Shown here: positions 21,870 to 31,036 of the stretch, one piece after another
Numbering within the stretch: position 1 is the stretch's first letter
Layout of the letters: the number at the start of each line of letters is the position of its first letter
Position numbers and translations under genes: made by a program
Source of the DNA: Paracoccus spongiarum
GTDB taxonomy: Bacteria > Pseudomonadota > Alphaproteobacteria > Rhodobacterales > Rhodobacteraceae
Direction: 5' to 3'
DNA length: 64,000 nt
Assembly: GCF_030732095.1 (NCBI RefSeq)
Contig: NZ_JAVAMQ010000012.1
Span: 38,772-102,771 of the forward strand
The notes under the pieces: generated by a model
What the model was told of the DNA's origin: nothing
Seen by the model: the letters and a program-made list of their open reading frames with translations, nothing else
The model's database searches: none

Positions 21870-22169
21870 CGGAACCTCATAAAACCAAGCGAATGATGCC
21901 ATGATCGCGCGCACCGCGCCAGAAGACCCCGAAAATTCGAGCCATTCCCGAGGCCCTCCGTGGCGGTCGCGCAACATCCGCGAGACCATTTTGACACAAC
22001 CTCCTGTCTCGGCAAGATTCTGCCTATGGTGGTAAAAATCGGCGCAACGGCAAGGAATCTGTTTCTGCGCACGCGAAGTTTTGACATATTGTTAGCAAGT
22101 TGGGGATAAACCTCGACGATACCGCAGAAGAACGCGGCTTACAGAACGAAGCAGGACAGGCGATCTGAC
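21870..22169. promoter_or_regulatory. Divergent intergenic region between envelope genes
   Basis: 300 bases between the divergent L,D-transpeptidase and the M15-like peptidase. It is less GC-rich in the part nearest the peptidase (about 22040-22120). I see no gene and no certain promoter hexamers. Confidence 0.4.
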
Positions 22170-22730
22170 ATGACATTGGACCTTTTCTCGCGTCGCGGCG
22201 TGCTCGGCGTGTTTGCGGCGACCTCCGTGGCTGCGGCCCCGGTGATGGCGAACGCATTCGGCTTTCTTCGGGGCGCAGGGGACATGCGCCGGATCCGGAT
22301 GTATTCCGGGCGGACCGGCGAAAGCCTCGACACCGTCTACTGGGTCGACGGCAAGTATGTTCGCGAGGCGCTGAACGAGATCAACATCTTCATGCGCGAC
22401 TGGCGGACCGGGACCGCGATCGGCATCGACCCGCGGGCCATCGACGTGGCGGCGGCCTCGCACCGTTTGCTGCAGACGAACGAACCCTACATGATGCTGT
22501 CGGGCTATCGCTCGCCGCAGACCAACGCGATGCTGCGTCGCAGCTCGGCCGGGGTGGCGCGCAACTCGCTGCACATGGTCGGCAAGGCGGCGGACCTGCG
22601 GCTGAAGTCGCGCTCGGTCGGACAGATGTACCAGGCGGCGGTGGCCTGCAAGGCCGGCGGCGTCGGGCGCTATTCGCGGTCGAACTTCGTGCATATGGAT
22701 TGCGGGCCGCTGCGCACCTGGGGCGCCTGA
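22170..22730 (+). CDS. YcbK/DUF882 family M15-like peptidase
   Basis: A 186-residue exported protein of the peptidase M15A/DUF882 family, probably a murein endopeptidase. The N terminus SRRGVLGVFAATSVAAAPV is a Tat-like signal. Zinc ligands are visible: His and Asp in HMVGKAADLR and the final His in NFVHMDCG. The SGYRSPQTN loop is typical. It is divergent from the L,D-transpeptidase, consistent with co-acting wall enzymes. Confidence 0.9.
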   Translation: MTLDLFSRRGVLGVFAATSVAAAPVMANAFGFLRGAGDMRRIRMYSGRTGESLDTVYWVDGKYVREALNEINIFMRDWRTGTAIGIDPRAIDVAAASHRLLQTNEPYMMLSGYRSPQTNAMLRRSSAGVARNSLHMVGKAADLRLKSRSVGQMYQAAVACKAGGVGRYSRSNFVHMDCGPLRTWGA

Positions 22731-22755
22731 TCCCGACCAGCCCGGCGCTCATGCA

Positions 22756-22797
22756 CAGTGACACCATCCGCCCTGTCCTGCGCGGATGGTGTCACTG
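22756..22797 (+). terminator. 16-bp perfect inverted repeat after the M15-like gene
   Basis: The arms 22756-22771 and 22782-22797 are exact reverse complements with a 10-base loop. It starts 25 bases after the stop. No T-run follows, so it may act as a transcript-end stabiliser, or as an operator for the downstream TetR gene. Confidence 0.5.
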
Positions 22798-22935
22798 CGC
22801 ATGTCGCGGCCATCGGTCTGCCGCACCCGCGGTCCCGTTCCGGACCGGCGACGCGACGCGGCGGCTTGACGCTGGCCGCGCATTCCTGAACCCTGCCGGG
22901 CAGCACGGAACGCATGCAGATCGGACGCCCGCCAG

Positions 22936-23526
22936 ATGAGCCCCAATACCACCCGCCGCATCCGGACGGCCCGCAAGATCCAGGCCACCGCCGTCGATCT
23001 GGCCGCGCGCCATGGCCTTGCCAATGTCACCATCGACGAGATCGCGCGCGATGCCGGCATAAGCACGCGCACCTTCTTCAACTACTACCCCTACAAGGAA
23101 GCCGCGCTGATGGGTCCGCCGCCGGATTATCCCGTCGAGGCCTCCGAGCGCTTCGTGACGGGCACCGGGCCGCTGATCCGCGATCTGGAACGGCTGATCG
23201 CCGCGCATCTGTCGCGCTACCTGTCCGATCGCGAGATGGTCGGCCATATCCACCGCCTCGCCGCCACCGATCCCAAGGTCTCGGCGCTCTACAGCAGTTC
23301 GGTCCTGGCCCGGCGCGCGCAGATGCGCGAATTGCTGGGCCGGCGGATGCCCGCGACCGACCGCCGCCTGATCGAGATCCTGGCCGCTGCCATCGTCGGT
23401 GCGACCAATGCCGCGACCACCGAATGGATCAGCAGCGGCCGCGACGATTTCGTTGCCATCGCCCATGAACATCTGGCGCTGATCCTGCCCGCCGCCGGGC
23501 TGCTGTCTGCCGAGCCGTCCGGCTAG
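22936..23526 (+). CDS. TetR family transcriptional regulator
   Basis: A 196-residue regulator. The N-terminal HTH is clear: NVTIDEIARDAGISTRTFFNYYPYKE (about 30-56), with the TetR signature. The C-terminal ligand domain has no feature pointing to a substrate. It converges on the rutR-like gene with a 6-base gap and has no obvious target gene beside it on its own strand. Confidence 0.85.
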   Translation: MSPNTTRRIRTARKIQATAVDLAARHGLANVTIDEIARDAGISTRTFFNYYPYKEAALMGPPPDYPVEASERFVTGTGPLIRDLERLIAAHLSRYLSDREMVGHIHRLAATDPKVSALYSSSVLARRAQMRELLGRRMPATDRRLIEILAAAIVGATNAATTEWISSGRDDFVAIAHEHLALILPAAGLLSAEPSG

Positions 23527-23532
23527 GCCGGC

Positions 23533-24162
23533 TCAGCGGCCCGCCTCGACCTCCAGCATCCGGCGAAACAGGTTCTCGAGGTAGATCTCGGCCTCGGCAT
23601 AGGGGTCGTGGCCCGGCCCCAGCACGGCGCGGACCTGAACCTCGAAATCGGCATAATGCTGGGTCAGGGCCCAGATCGAGAAGATGAGGTGGCGCGGATC
23701 GACCGGCGCCAGCCGCCCCTCGTCGATCCAGCGGGCCAGGATCGCCACCGTCTGGTCGACCAGCTCGCGCAGCCGCCCGCCCAGGATCTCGCTGAGATGC
23801 GGGGCGCCCTGCAGCACCTCATAGGCGAACAGCCGGCTTTCGCGGGGATAGTCGCGCGACATCTGCAGCTTCGTCGAGACATATCGCAGCACCTCGTCCA
23901 GCGGCTCGCCCTCGGGGTCGATGCCCAGCATCGGCGCCAGCCACAGGTCCAGCAGCGTGGTCAGCAGCGTCTTGTGGATCTCGTCTTTCGAGCCGAAATA
24001 ATACAGTACGTTCGGCTTGGACAGCCCGGCCGCCTCGGCAATCTGGTCGATGGTCGCGCCCCGGAAGCCATTGGCCGAAAACGCCCCCAGCGCGCCTTCC
24101 AGGATCAGTTCGCGGTTCTTCTGCTGGATCCGCGTCATCTGCGGCTGATTCTCGTCTGTCAT
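23533..24162 (-). CDS. rutR: RutR-like TetR regulator of pyrimidine catabolism
   Basis: A 209-residue TetR protein. The HTH lies at about 35-60 (ATIDQIAEAAGLSKPNVLYYFGSKDEI) and the C-terminal part (LFAYEVLQGAPHL, WALTQHYADF) resembles the RutR C-terminal domain, which senses uracil or thymine in E. coli. It is divergent from the aminotransferase that opens the pyrimidine operon. The palindrome TGACC-TTTT-GGTCA in the gap is close to the RutR operator. Assignment rests on both similarity and context. Confidence 0.85.
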   Translation of the reverse strand: MTDENQPQMTRIQQKNRELILEGALGAFSANGFRGATIDQIAEAAGLSKPNVLYYFGSKDEIHKTLLTTLLDLWLAPMLGIDPEGEPLDEVLRYVSTKLQMSRDYPRESRLFAYEVLQGAPHLSEILGGRLRELVDQTVAILARWIDEGRLAPVDPRHLIFSIWALTQHYADFEVQVRAVLGPGHDPYAEAEIYLENLFRRMLEVEAGR

Positions 24163-24268
24163 CGCTCATCCTGCTCTGGCATGATCCTTTTCTGGGCAGA
24201 CGGGCCGGATTTGTCACGCGCTGGTTTTGGGCGCTTGACTGAACACCGGCGCGTGCTAGCCTTGATCC

Positions 24269-24282
24269 TGACCTTTTGGTCA
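24269..24282. promoter_or_regulatory. RutR-type operator
   Basis: TGACC-TTTT-GGTCA is a perfect palindrome in the 143-base divergent gap, 23 bases before the aminotransferase start. The E. coli RutR consensus is TTGACCA-N2-TGGTCAA, whose arms it matches in part. It would let the regulator control both itself and the operon. Confidence 0.6.
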
Positions 24283-24305
24283 ATATTTCCTGAGGTTATA
24301 CCGCC

Positions 24306-25631
24306 ATGCCGCTTGACCGAAAATCCGCCCCCAACGACCTGCGCGCCTTCTGGATGCCCTTCACGTCCAACCGGCAGTTCAAGTCCGCCCCGCGGATGCT
24401 GGTCGCGGCGAAGGACATGCACTATACCACTGCCGACGGCCGGCATATCCTTGACGGCACGGCCGGGCTGTGGTGCTGCAATGCCGGGCACGGCCGGCCC
24501 CGGATCACCGCGGCGGTGCAGGCCCAGGTGGCCGAGATGGACTATGCCCCGGCCTTCCAGATGGGCCACCCGCTGGCTTTCGAACTGGCCAACCGCATTG
24601 TCGACATCGCCCCCGACGGCATCGAGCACGTGTTCTACTGCAACTCGGGCAGCGAGGCCGTGGACACCGCGCTGAAGATCGCGCTGGCCTGGCACCGCGC
24701 CCGTGGCGAGGGCGCGCGCACCCGCCTGATCGGACGCGAGCGCGGCTATCACGGCGTGGGCTTCGGCGGCATCTCGGTCGGCGGCATCGTGAACAACCGC
24801 CGCTTCTTCGGCAGCCTGCTGGCCGGGGTCGATCACCTGCCGCACACGCATCTGCCGCAGAATGCCTTCACGAAAGGCCAGCCGGACCATGGCGCCGACC
24901 TCGCCGACGAGCTGGAGCGGATCGTGGCCCTGCACGGCGCCGAGACCATCGCCGCCGTCATCGTCGAGCCGATGGCCGGATCGACCGGCGTTCTGCTGCC
25001 GCCCAAGGGCTATCTGCAGCGCCTGCGCGAGATCACCCGCAAGCACGGCATCCTGCTGATCTTTGACGAGGTCATCACCGGCTTCGGCCGGCTGGGAAGC
25101 CCCTTCGCGGCGCAGCATTTCGACGTGATGCCCGACATGATCACCTGCGCCAAGGGCCTGACCAACGGGGTGATCCCGATGGGCGCGGTGCTGACCACCG
25201 CGGCGATCCATGACGCCTTCATGCAGGGCCCCGAACACGTGATCGAGCTGTTCCACGGCTATACCTATTCCGGAAATCCGGTCGCCTGCGCCGCCGGCCT
25301 CGCGACGCTTGATACCTACGCCGAAGAGGGGCTGCTGACCCGCGCCGGCGATCTCGAGGCGCATTGGCAAGAGGCGCTGCACGGGCTGCGCGGCCTGCCG
25401 CATGTGCTTGATGTGCGCAACATGGGGCTGATCGGCGCGGTCGAACTGGCCCCCATGGAGGGCCAGCCCGGCAAGCGCGCCTTCGAGGCGTTCCTGCGCG
25501 CCTACGAGGCCGGGATCCTGATCCGCGTGACCGGTGACATCATCGCCATGTCGCCGCCGCTGATCATCTCGACCGCGCAGATCGACGAGCTGATCGGCAC
25601 GCTTGCCGAGGTGCTGACCGCACTGGACTGA
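24306..25631 (+). CDS. Omega-amino acid:pyruvate aminotransferase (beta-alanine type)
   Basis: A 441-residue class III PLP aminotransferase. Asp254 (FDEVITGF) contacts PLP nitrogen, Lys283 in CAKGLTNG forms the Schiff base, and GSEAVDTALK binds phosphate. This subgroup transaminates beta-alanine and related omega-amino acids. First gene of the operon behind the RutR-like operator: the beta-amino acid is the end product of reductive pyrimidine breakdown, so it supplies the last step. Confidence 0.92.
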   Translation: MPLDRKSAPNDLRAFWMPFTSNRQFKSAPRMLVAAKDMHYTTADGRHILDGTAGLWCCNAGHGRPRITAAVQAQVAEMDYAPAFQMGHPLAFELANRIVDIAPDGIEHVFYCNSGSEAVDTALKIALAWHRARGEGARTRLIGRERGYHGVGFGGISVGGIVNNRRFFGSLLAGVDHLPHTHLPQNAFTKGQPDHGADLADELERIVALHGAETIAAVIVEPMAGSTGVLLPPKGYLQRLREITRKHGILLIFDEVITGFGRLGSPFAAQHFDVMPDMITCAKGLTNGVIPMGAVLTTAAIHDAFMQGPEHVIELFHGYTYSGNPVACAAGLATLDTYAEEGLLTRAGDLEAHWQEALHGLRGLPHVLDVRNMGLIGAVELAPMEGQPGKRAFEAFLRAYEAGILIRVTGDIIAMSPPLIISTAQIDELIGTLAEVLTALD

Positions 25632-25702
25632 CCCGGCGCCACCACCCATCCCGCCGACCCCGCAGCGCAGAAGGCCGGGCGGCCAGACAGGAAGGACCGA
25701 CG

Positions 25703-26965
25703 ATGACCGAAGCCCCGGCGGCGCTGGCCGCCAACATGAAGGTCGATGGCGCGCGGCTGTGGGACAGCCTGATGCGGATGGCGCGGATCGGGCCGGGGGT
25801 GGCGGGCGGCAACAACCGGCAGACCCTGACCGATGCCGATGCCGAGGGCCGGGCGCTGTTCCGCGACTGGTGCCTCGAGGCCGGGATGCGCATGGGGCTG
25901 GACCGGATGGGCAACATGTTCATGCGCCACGAGGGCGCCGAGCCCGATCTGGACCCGGTCTATATCGGCAGCCATCTGGATACCCAGCCGACCGGCGGCA
26001 AGTATGATGGCGTGCTGGGCGTGCTGTCGGGCCTCGAGGTCGTGCGCTCGATCCGCGACATGGGGATCACCACCCGCAGGCCCATTGTCGTGGTGAACTG
26101 GACGAACGAGGAAGGCACGCGGTTTGCGCCCGCCATGCTGGCCTCGGGCGTGTTTGCCGGGGTCCACTCCGAGGATTACGCCAACAGCCGCGAGGATGCC
26201 GATGGCCGCCGCTTCGGCGATGAACTGGACCGCATCGGCTGGCGCGGCGACGAGGGTGTGGGCGGCCGTCCGATCCATGCGATGTTCGAATATCACATCG
26301 AGCAGGGCCCGATCCTCGAGGCCGAGGGCAGGCAGATCGGCGTCGTCACGCATGGCCAGGGGCTGTGGTGGCTGCAGGTGACGCTGACCGGCAAGGACGC
26401 GCATACCGGCAGCACGCCGATGGCGATGCGGGTGAACGCCGGGCTGGGCATGGCGCGGATCATCGAGGCCGTGCATCGCATCGCCATGGATCACCAGCCC
26501 GACGCGGTGGGCGCGGTGGGCCAGGCGAATGTCTGGCCGAACAGCCGCAACGTGATCCCCGGAAAGGCCGTGTTCACCATCGACTTCCGCAGTCCCGACC
26601 GCGACAAGCTGACCTCGATGCGGTCGAGGATCGAGGCGGAGGCCGCTGATATCGCGCACGATCTCGGCCTTGGCATCGCGATCGAGCCGGTCGGGCATTT
26701 CGATCCGGTGACCTTCGACCCGACCCTCGTGGGCATGGTCCGCGAGGCCGCCGGCAGGCTGGGTTACAGCCATATGGACATCGTGTCGGGCGCGGGCCAC
26801 GACGCCTGCTGGATCAACCGCGTCGCGCCGACCGTGATGATCATGTGCCCCTGCGTGGACGGGCTGAGCCACAACGAGGCCGAGGAGATCAGCCCGGACT
26901 GGGCGCAGGCGGGGGCCGACGTGCTGCTGCATGCGGTGCTGGAGGCGGCGGAGATTGTCCGCTGA
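25703..26965 (+). CDS. M20 family N-carbamoyl amino acid amidohydrolase / beta-ureidopropionase
   Basis: A 420-residue zinc hydrolase of the HyuC/AmaB group that removes the carbamoyl group from N-carbamoyl-beta-alanine, releasing CO2 and ammonia. Metal-site motifs are GSHLDTQPTGGKYDG, WTNEEGTRFAPAM and a late HNEAEE. A dimerisation lid domain lies in the middle. It is 71 bases after the aminotransferase and followed by a GC-rich dispersed repeat and the dihydropyrimidinase. Confidence 0.92.
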   Translation: MTEAPAALAANMKVDGARLWDSLMRMARIGPGVAGGNNRQTLTDADAEGRALFRDWCLEAGMRMGLDRMGNMFMRHEGAEPDLDPVYIGSHLDTQPTGGKYDGVLGVLSGLEVVRSIRDMGITTRRPIVVVNWTNEEGTRFAPAMLASGVFAGVHSEDYANSREDADGRRFGDELDRIGWRGDEGVGGRPIHAMFEYHIEQGPILEAEGRQIGVVTHGQGLWWLQVTLTGKDAHTGSTPMAMRVNAGLGMARIIEAVHRIAMDHQPDAVGAVGQANVWPNSRNVIPGKAVFTIDFRSPDRDKLTSMRSRIEAEAADIAHDLGLGIAIEPVGHFDPVTFDPTLVGMVREAAGRLGYSHMDIVSGAGHDACWINRVAPTVMIMCPCVDGLSHNEAEEISPDWAQAGADVLLHAVLEAAEIVR

Positions 26966-26973
26966 GGCGGACG

Positions 26974-27012
26974 GTGGCCGGGGGCGCTGCCCCCGGACCC
27001 CCGGGATATTTC
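26974..27012. repeat. Dispersed GC-rich palindromic repeat, copy 1
   Basis: GGGGGCGCTGCCCCC followed by GGACCCCCGGGATATTT, between the amidohydrolase and hydA. The same core occurs at 39833-39876 and, inverted, at 60391-60434. The hairpin GGGGGC/GCCCCC is followed by the hydA ribosome-binding site. Confidence 0.65.
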
Positions 27013-27034
27013 GACACAGGAGATGAGGGCTGCC

Positions 27035-28486
27035 ATGAGCACGGTGATCAGGAACGGAACCATCGTCACCGCGGATCTGAGCTACAGGGCCGATCTGCTG
27101 GTCGAGGGCGGCAGGATCGCGGCCATCGGGCAGGGGCTGACGGGTGATACGGTGCTGGACGCGAGCGGCTGCCTGGTCATGCCGGGCGGGATCGACCCGC
27201 ATACCCATCTGGAAATGCCCTTCATGGGCACCTATTCCGCCGATGATTTCGACAGCGGCACCCGGGCGGCGCTGGCCGGGGGGACCACGATGGTGGTCGA
27301 TTTCGCCCTGCCCTCCCCGGGCCAGGGGCTGCTGGACGCGCTTCGGATGTGGGACAACAAGTCGGGCCGCGCGCATTGCGACTACAGTTTTCACATGGCC
27401 ATCACCTGGTGGGACCAGCAGGTGTTCGACGAGATGCAGGCGGTGGTGGACCGGGGCATCACCAGCTTCAAGCACTTCATGGCCTACAAGGGCGCGCTGA
27501 TGGTCAATGATGACGAGCTGTTCGCGTCGTTCCGCCGGGTGGGCGATCTGGGTGGCATCGCGATGGTGCATGCCGAGAATGGCGATGTGGTGGCGGAGCT
27601 GTCGGCGCGGCTGCTGGCCGAGGGCAATACCGGCCCCGAGGCCCATGCCTATTCCCGCCCCCCGCAGGTCGAGGGCGAGGCCACCAACCGCGCGATCATG
27701 GTGGCCGACATGGCCGGTGTGCCGCTGTATGTGGTGCATGTCAGCTGCGAGGACAGCCACGAGGCGATCCGCCGGGCGCGGTCGCAGGGCAAGCGCGTCT
27801 GGGGCGAGCCGCTGATCCAGCACCTGACGCTGGACGACAGCGAGTATGCGCACCCCGACTGGGATCATGCCGCCCGCAGGGTGATGTCTCCGCCGTTTCG
27901 CAACAGGTTGCATCAGGACAGCCTGTGGGCGGGGCTGCAATCGGGCAGCCTGTCGGTGGTGGCGACCGATCACTGCGCCTTCACCACCGATCAGAAGCGC
28001 ACCGGAATGGGCGATTTCACCAAGATCCCGAACGGCACCGGCGGTCTGGAGGACCGGATGCCGATGCTGTGGACGCACGGGGTCGGCACCGGCCGGCTGA
28101 CGCCGAACGAGTTCGTCGCCGTCACCTCGACCAATGTCGCCAAGATCCTTGGGATGTATCCGCGGAAGGGTGCGGTGCTGGTGGGCAGCGATGCCGATCT
28201 GGTGGTCTGGGACCCCGAGGCCGAAAAGACGATCAGCGCCGGCAGCCAGCAATCGGCGATCGACTACAACGTGTTCGAGGGGCAGAAGGTCCGCGGCCTG
28301 CCGCGATACGTGCTGACGCGCGGGGTGGTGGCGGTGGCCGAGGGCCGTCTGGACAGTCGCGAGGGCCACGGCGAGTTCGTCCCCCGCGAGCCGCGCGGCA
28401 CGGTCAACCGGGCGCTGTCGCAATGGAAGGAACTGACCGCGCCGCGGCCGGTGGAGCGGTCGGGCATCCCGGCGACGGGGGTCTGA
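27035..28486 (+). CDS. hydA: Dihydropyrimidinase (hydantoinase)
   Basis: Opens dihydrouracil/dihydrothymine rings to N-carbamoyl-beta-amino acids. 483 residues, amidohydrolase fold: HTH metal ligands in DPHTHLE (His56, His58), the carbamylated Lys in FMAYKG (about 152), further His in VHVSC and the Asp in ATDHCAF. The ATG at 27035 is preceded by GAGGG; an in-frame ATG 12 bases earlier sits too close to its own AGGAG. It is the second enzyme after PreTA in the reductive pathway. Confidence 0.94.
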   Translation: MSTVIRNGTIVTADLSYRADLLVEGGRIAAIGQGLTGDTVLDASGCLVMPGGIDPHTHLEMPFMGTYSADDFDSGTRAALAGGTTMVVDFALPSPGQGLLDALRMWDNKSGRAHCDYSFHMAITWWDQQVFDEMQAVVDRGITSFKHFMAYKGALMVNDDELFASFRRVGDLGGIAMVHAENGDVVAELSARLLAEGNTGPEAHAYSRPPQVEGEATNRAIMVADMAGVPLYVVHVSCEDSHEAIRRARSQGKRVWGEPLIQHLTLDDSEYAHPDWDHAARRVMSPPFRNRLHQDSLWAGLQSGSLSVVATDHCAFTTDQKRTGMGDFTKIPNGTGGLEDRMPMLWTHGVGTGRLTPNEFVAVTSTNVAKILGMYPRKGAVLVGSDADLVVWDPEAEKTISAGSQQSAIDYNVFEGQKVRGLPRYVLTRGVVAVAEGRLDSREGHGEFVPREPRGTVNRALSQWKELTAPRPVERSGIPATGV

Positions 28487-28489
28487 GGC

Positions 28490-29269
28490 TTGGGCGAGGC
28501 GGTGATCGAGGCCCGGAAGGTCGGCCTGACCTTCCAGACCGCCGATGGTCCGGTCCATGCGCTGAAGGATGTCGATCTGAGGATCGGGCGGGGCGAGTTC
28601 GTCAGCTTCATCGGGCCTTCGGGCTGCGGCAAGACGACCTTCCTGCGCACCATCGCTGCTCTGGAGACGCCGACCGCCGGGGTGCTGAGCGTGAACGGCA
28701 TGACGCCGGATGCGGCGCGGCGGGCGCGGGCCTATGGCTATGTGTTCCAGGCGCCGGGCCTCTATCCCTGGCGGACCATCGCCGGCAATGTCAGCCTGCC
28801 GCTGGAGATCATGGGCTTTCCCCGCCCCGAGCGGCAGCGGCGCATTGCCGAGGTCCTGGAACTCGTCGATCTGTCCGGGTTCGGCGGCCGCTTCCCGTGG
28901 CAATTGTCGGGCGGCATGCAGCAGCGCGCCAGCATCGCCCGCGCCCTGGCCTTCGATGCCGACATCCTGCTGATGGACGAGCCCTTCGGCGCGCTGGACG
29001 AGATCGTGCGCGACCGGCTGAACGAGGCGTTGCTGGCGCTGTGGGCCAAGACCGGCAAGACCATCGGCTTTGTAACCCATTCGATTCCCGAGGCGGTCTA
29101 TCTGTCCACCCGGATCGTGGTGATGTCGCCGCGTCCGGGCCGGATCACCCGGGTGGTCGACAGCCCCCTGCCCCGCGACCGACCGCTGGAGATCCGCGAC
29201 AGCCCCGATTTCATCGCGCTGGCGCATGAGGTGCGCGAGGCCCTGCGCGAGGGGCATGGCGATGACTGA
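28490..29269 (+). CDS. ABC transporter ATP-binding protein, nitrate/taurine type
   Basis: A 259-residue ATPase. Walker A GPSGCGKTT, the signature LSGGMQQR, Walker B LLMDEPFGALD and the switch His in THS are all present. This subclass (SsuB/TauB/ThiZ) serves uptake of small nitrogen or sulfur compounds. Start is uncertain: TTG at 28490 or GTG at 28502, the latter with GAGG upstream. Context makes a pyrimidine or hydantoin importer likely. Confidence 0.9.
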   Translation: MGEAVIEARKVGLTFQTADGPVHALKDVDLRIGRGEFVSFIGPSGCGKTTFLRTIAALETPTAGVLSVNGMTPDAARRARAYGYVFQAPGLYPWRTIAGNVSLPLEIMGFPRPERQRRIAEVLELVDLSGFGGRFPWQLSGGMQQRASIARALAFDADILLMDEPFGALDEIVRDRLNEALLALWAKTGKTIGFVTHSIPEAVYLSTRIVVMSPRPGRITRVVDSPLPRDRPLEIRDSPDFIALAHEVREALREGHGDD

Positions 29270-30176
29270 GCCGGCGGCCGGGCCCGCCCGCAGCGCCCGG
29301 AACGGGCTGACCGCGGGGCGCAGCCTGCCGGTGCTGGCGGTGCTGACGGCGATCCTTGCGATCTGGTATGTCGCGGCGGTGGGAATGAACGCGGCCTGGG
29401 TCCGCGACCAGGCGGCGCGGGCCGACACGGTGCTGAGCACGGGCGAACTGGTCCGCCAGACCCTGACGCTGGACCGCCCGGTGCTGCCCGCTCCGCATCA
29501 GGTGGCGGCGGGCTTGTGGGAGGGGATCGCCGGGCAGAGGATCACCTCGAAGCGCAGCCTGGTCTGGCATGGCTGGATCACCCTGTCGGCGACGCTGGCG
29601 GGATTTGCGATCGGCAGCCTTGCGGGCATCCTGCTGGCGGTCGGGATCGTGCATGACCGGGCGATGGACCGCTCGGTCATGCCCTGGGCGGTGGCCAGCC
29701 AGACGGTGCCGATCCTGGCCATCGCGCCGATGGTCATCGTGGTCTTTGCCAGCGCCGGGATCACCGGGCTGATCCCCAAGGCGATCATCGCGGCCTGGCT
29801 GTCCTTCTTTCCGGTGCTGGTCGGCATGGTCAAGGGGCTGCGGACCCCGGATGCGATGCAGATGGATCTGATGCGCAGCTGGAACGCCTCGGCGGGGCAG
29901 CTTTTCTGGCGGCTGAGGCTGCCCAGTTCGATGCCCTACCTGTTCGCCAGCCTGAAGGTCGCGGTGGCCGCCGCGCTGGTCGGCACCATCGTCGGCGAAC
30001 TGCCCGCCGGGGCCAGCGCGGGCCTGGGCGCGCGGCTGCTGTCGGGCAGCTATTACGGCCAGACCGTGCAGATCTGGGCGGCGCTGTTCGCGGCCGCGGC
30101 GCTGGCCGCCGGGCTGGTCATGCTGATCGGCCTGATCGAGAGGCTGACCCTGCGGCGCATGGGCCTTGCGCGATGA
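29262..30176 (+). CDS. ABC transporter permease 1
   Basis: A 304-residue inner-membrane permease of the binding-protein-dependent type. Six or so hydrophobic helices are visible, with a long N-terminal part before the conserved core, and the coupling-helix EAA region around MRSWNASAGQLFWRLRLPSS. The ATG at 29262 lies inside the end of the ATPase gene, 7 bases after AGGGG. It overlaps the next permease by four bases. Confidence 0.9.
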   Translation: MTEPAAGPARSARNGLTAGRSLPVLAVLTAILAIWYVAAVGMNAAWVRDQAARADTVLSTGELVRQTLTLDRPVLPAPHQVAAGLWEGIAGQRITSKRSLVWHGWITLSATLAGFAIGSLAGILLAVGIVHDRAMDRSVMPWAVASQTVPILAIAPMVIVVFASAGITGLIPKAIIAAWLSFFPVLVGMVKGLRTPDAMQMDLMRSWNASAGQLFWRLRLPSSMPYLFASLKVAVAAALVGTIVGELPAGASAGLGARLLSGSYYGQTVQIWAALFAAAALAAGLVMLIGLIERLTLRRMGLAR

Positions 30177-31015
30177 CCCTTGCGGCGATCCTTGTGGTCT
30201 GGCTTGGCGGATGGGCGCTGAACCTGTGGCTGTCGCGCCGCGACAGCCGCGCCAGCCGCATCCTCGTGCCGCTGATCTTCGGCGCCACGCTGCTGATCCT
30301 GTGGGAGATGATCGTCAGGCTGTACGCGGTGCCCAGCGTGATCCTGCCCGCACCCAGCCAGATCGGCGCCAGCTTTGCCGCCAACCTGCCGATCCTGTGG
30401 ACCGACTTCGTTCAGACGATCCTGCGCGGCGCCCTGGGCGGCTGGCTGATCGGAGCGGCCGCCGCGGTGCTGACCGCGATCGCCATCGACCGCAGCCCGT
30501 TCCTGCAACGCGGCCTGCTGCCGATCGGCAATTTCGTGGCCGCCCTGCCGATCGTCGGCATCGCGCCGATCCTGGTGATGTGGTTCGGCTTCGACTGGCA
30601 CTCCAAGGCCGCCGTCGTCGTGGTGATGGTGTTCTTCCCGATCCTCGTGAACATGGTCGCGGGGCTGGCCGCCACCGATCCCATGCAGCGCGACCTGATG
30701 GCCACATGGGCCGCGCCCTATGGCGCCAGCCTGTGGAAGATGCGCCTGCCCGCCGCCATGCCCTTCCTGTTCAACGGGCTGAAGATCACCACCACGCTGG
30801 CGCTGATCGGCGCGATCGTTGCGGAATTCTTCGGCAGCCCGACCCGCGGCATGGGGTTCCGCATCTCGACCGCCGTGGGCCGGCTGGACCTGCCGCTGGT
30901 CTGGGCTGAAATCCTTGTGGCGGCGATGGCCGGATCGCTGTTCTATGGCATTGTCGCGCTGATCGAGAAGAAGGTGACCTTCTGGCACCCGTCGCAGCGC
31001 AACCACCAGGGCTGA
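30173..31015 (+). CDS. ABC transporter permease 2
   Basis: A 280-residue permease homologous to the upstream one; the EAA-type loop is DLMATWAAPYGASLWKMRLP. The ATGA overlap with the previous gene indicates coupled synthesis, so the channel is probably a heterodimer. Hydrophobic stretches run through LFGATLLILWEMIV, ALGGWLIGAAAAVL and others. Confidence 0.9.
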   Translation: MTLAAILVVWLGGWALNLWLSRRDSRASRILVPLIFGATLLILWEMIVRLYAVPSVILPAPSQIGASFAANLPILWTDFVQTILRGALGGWLIGAAAAVLTAIAIDRSPFLQRGLLPIGNFVAALPIVGIAPILVMWFGFDWHSKAAVVVVMVFFPILVNMVAGLAATDPMQRDLMATWAAPYGASLWKMRLPAAMPFLFNGLKITTTLALIGAIVAEFFGSPTRGMGFRISTAVGRLDLPLVWAEILVAAMAGSLFYGIVALIEKKVTFWHPSQRNHQG

Positions 31016-31036
31016 GGCCCCCAACAGGAGAGTGAC

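Noticed and set aside
25502..29440. A 1312-codon open frame on the minus strand
   Set aside because: It runs antisense to four well-conserved genes (aminotransferase, amidohydrolase, hydA, ABC ATPase); its product is Arg/His/Gly/Ala-rich without domains. A result of GC periodicity.
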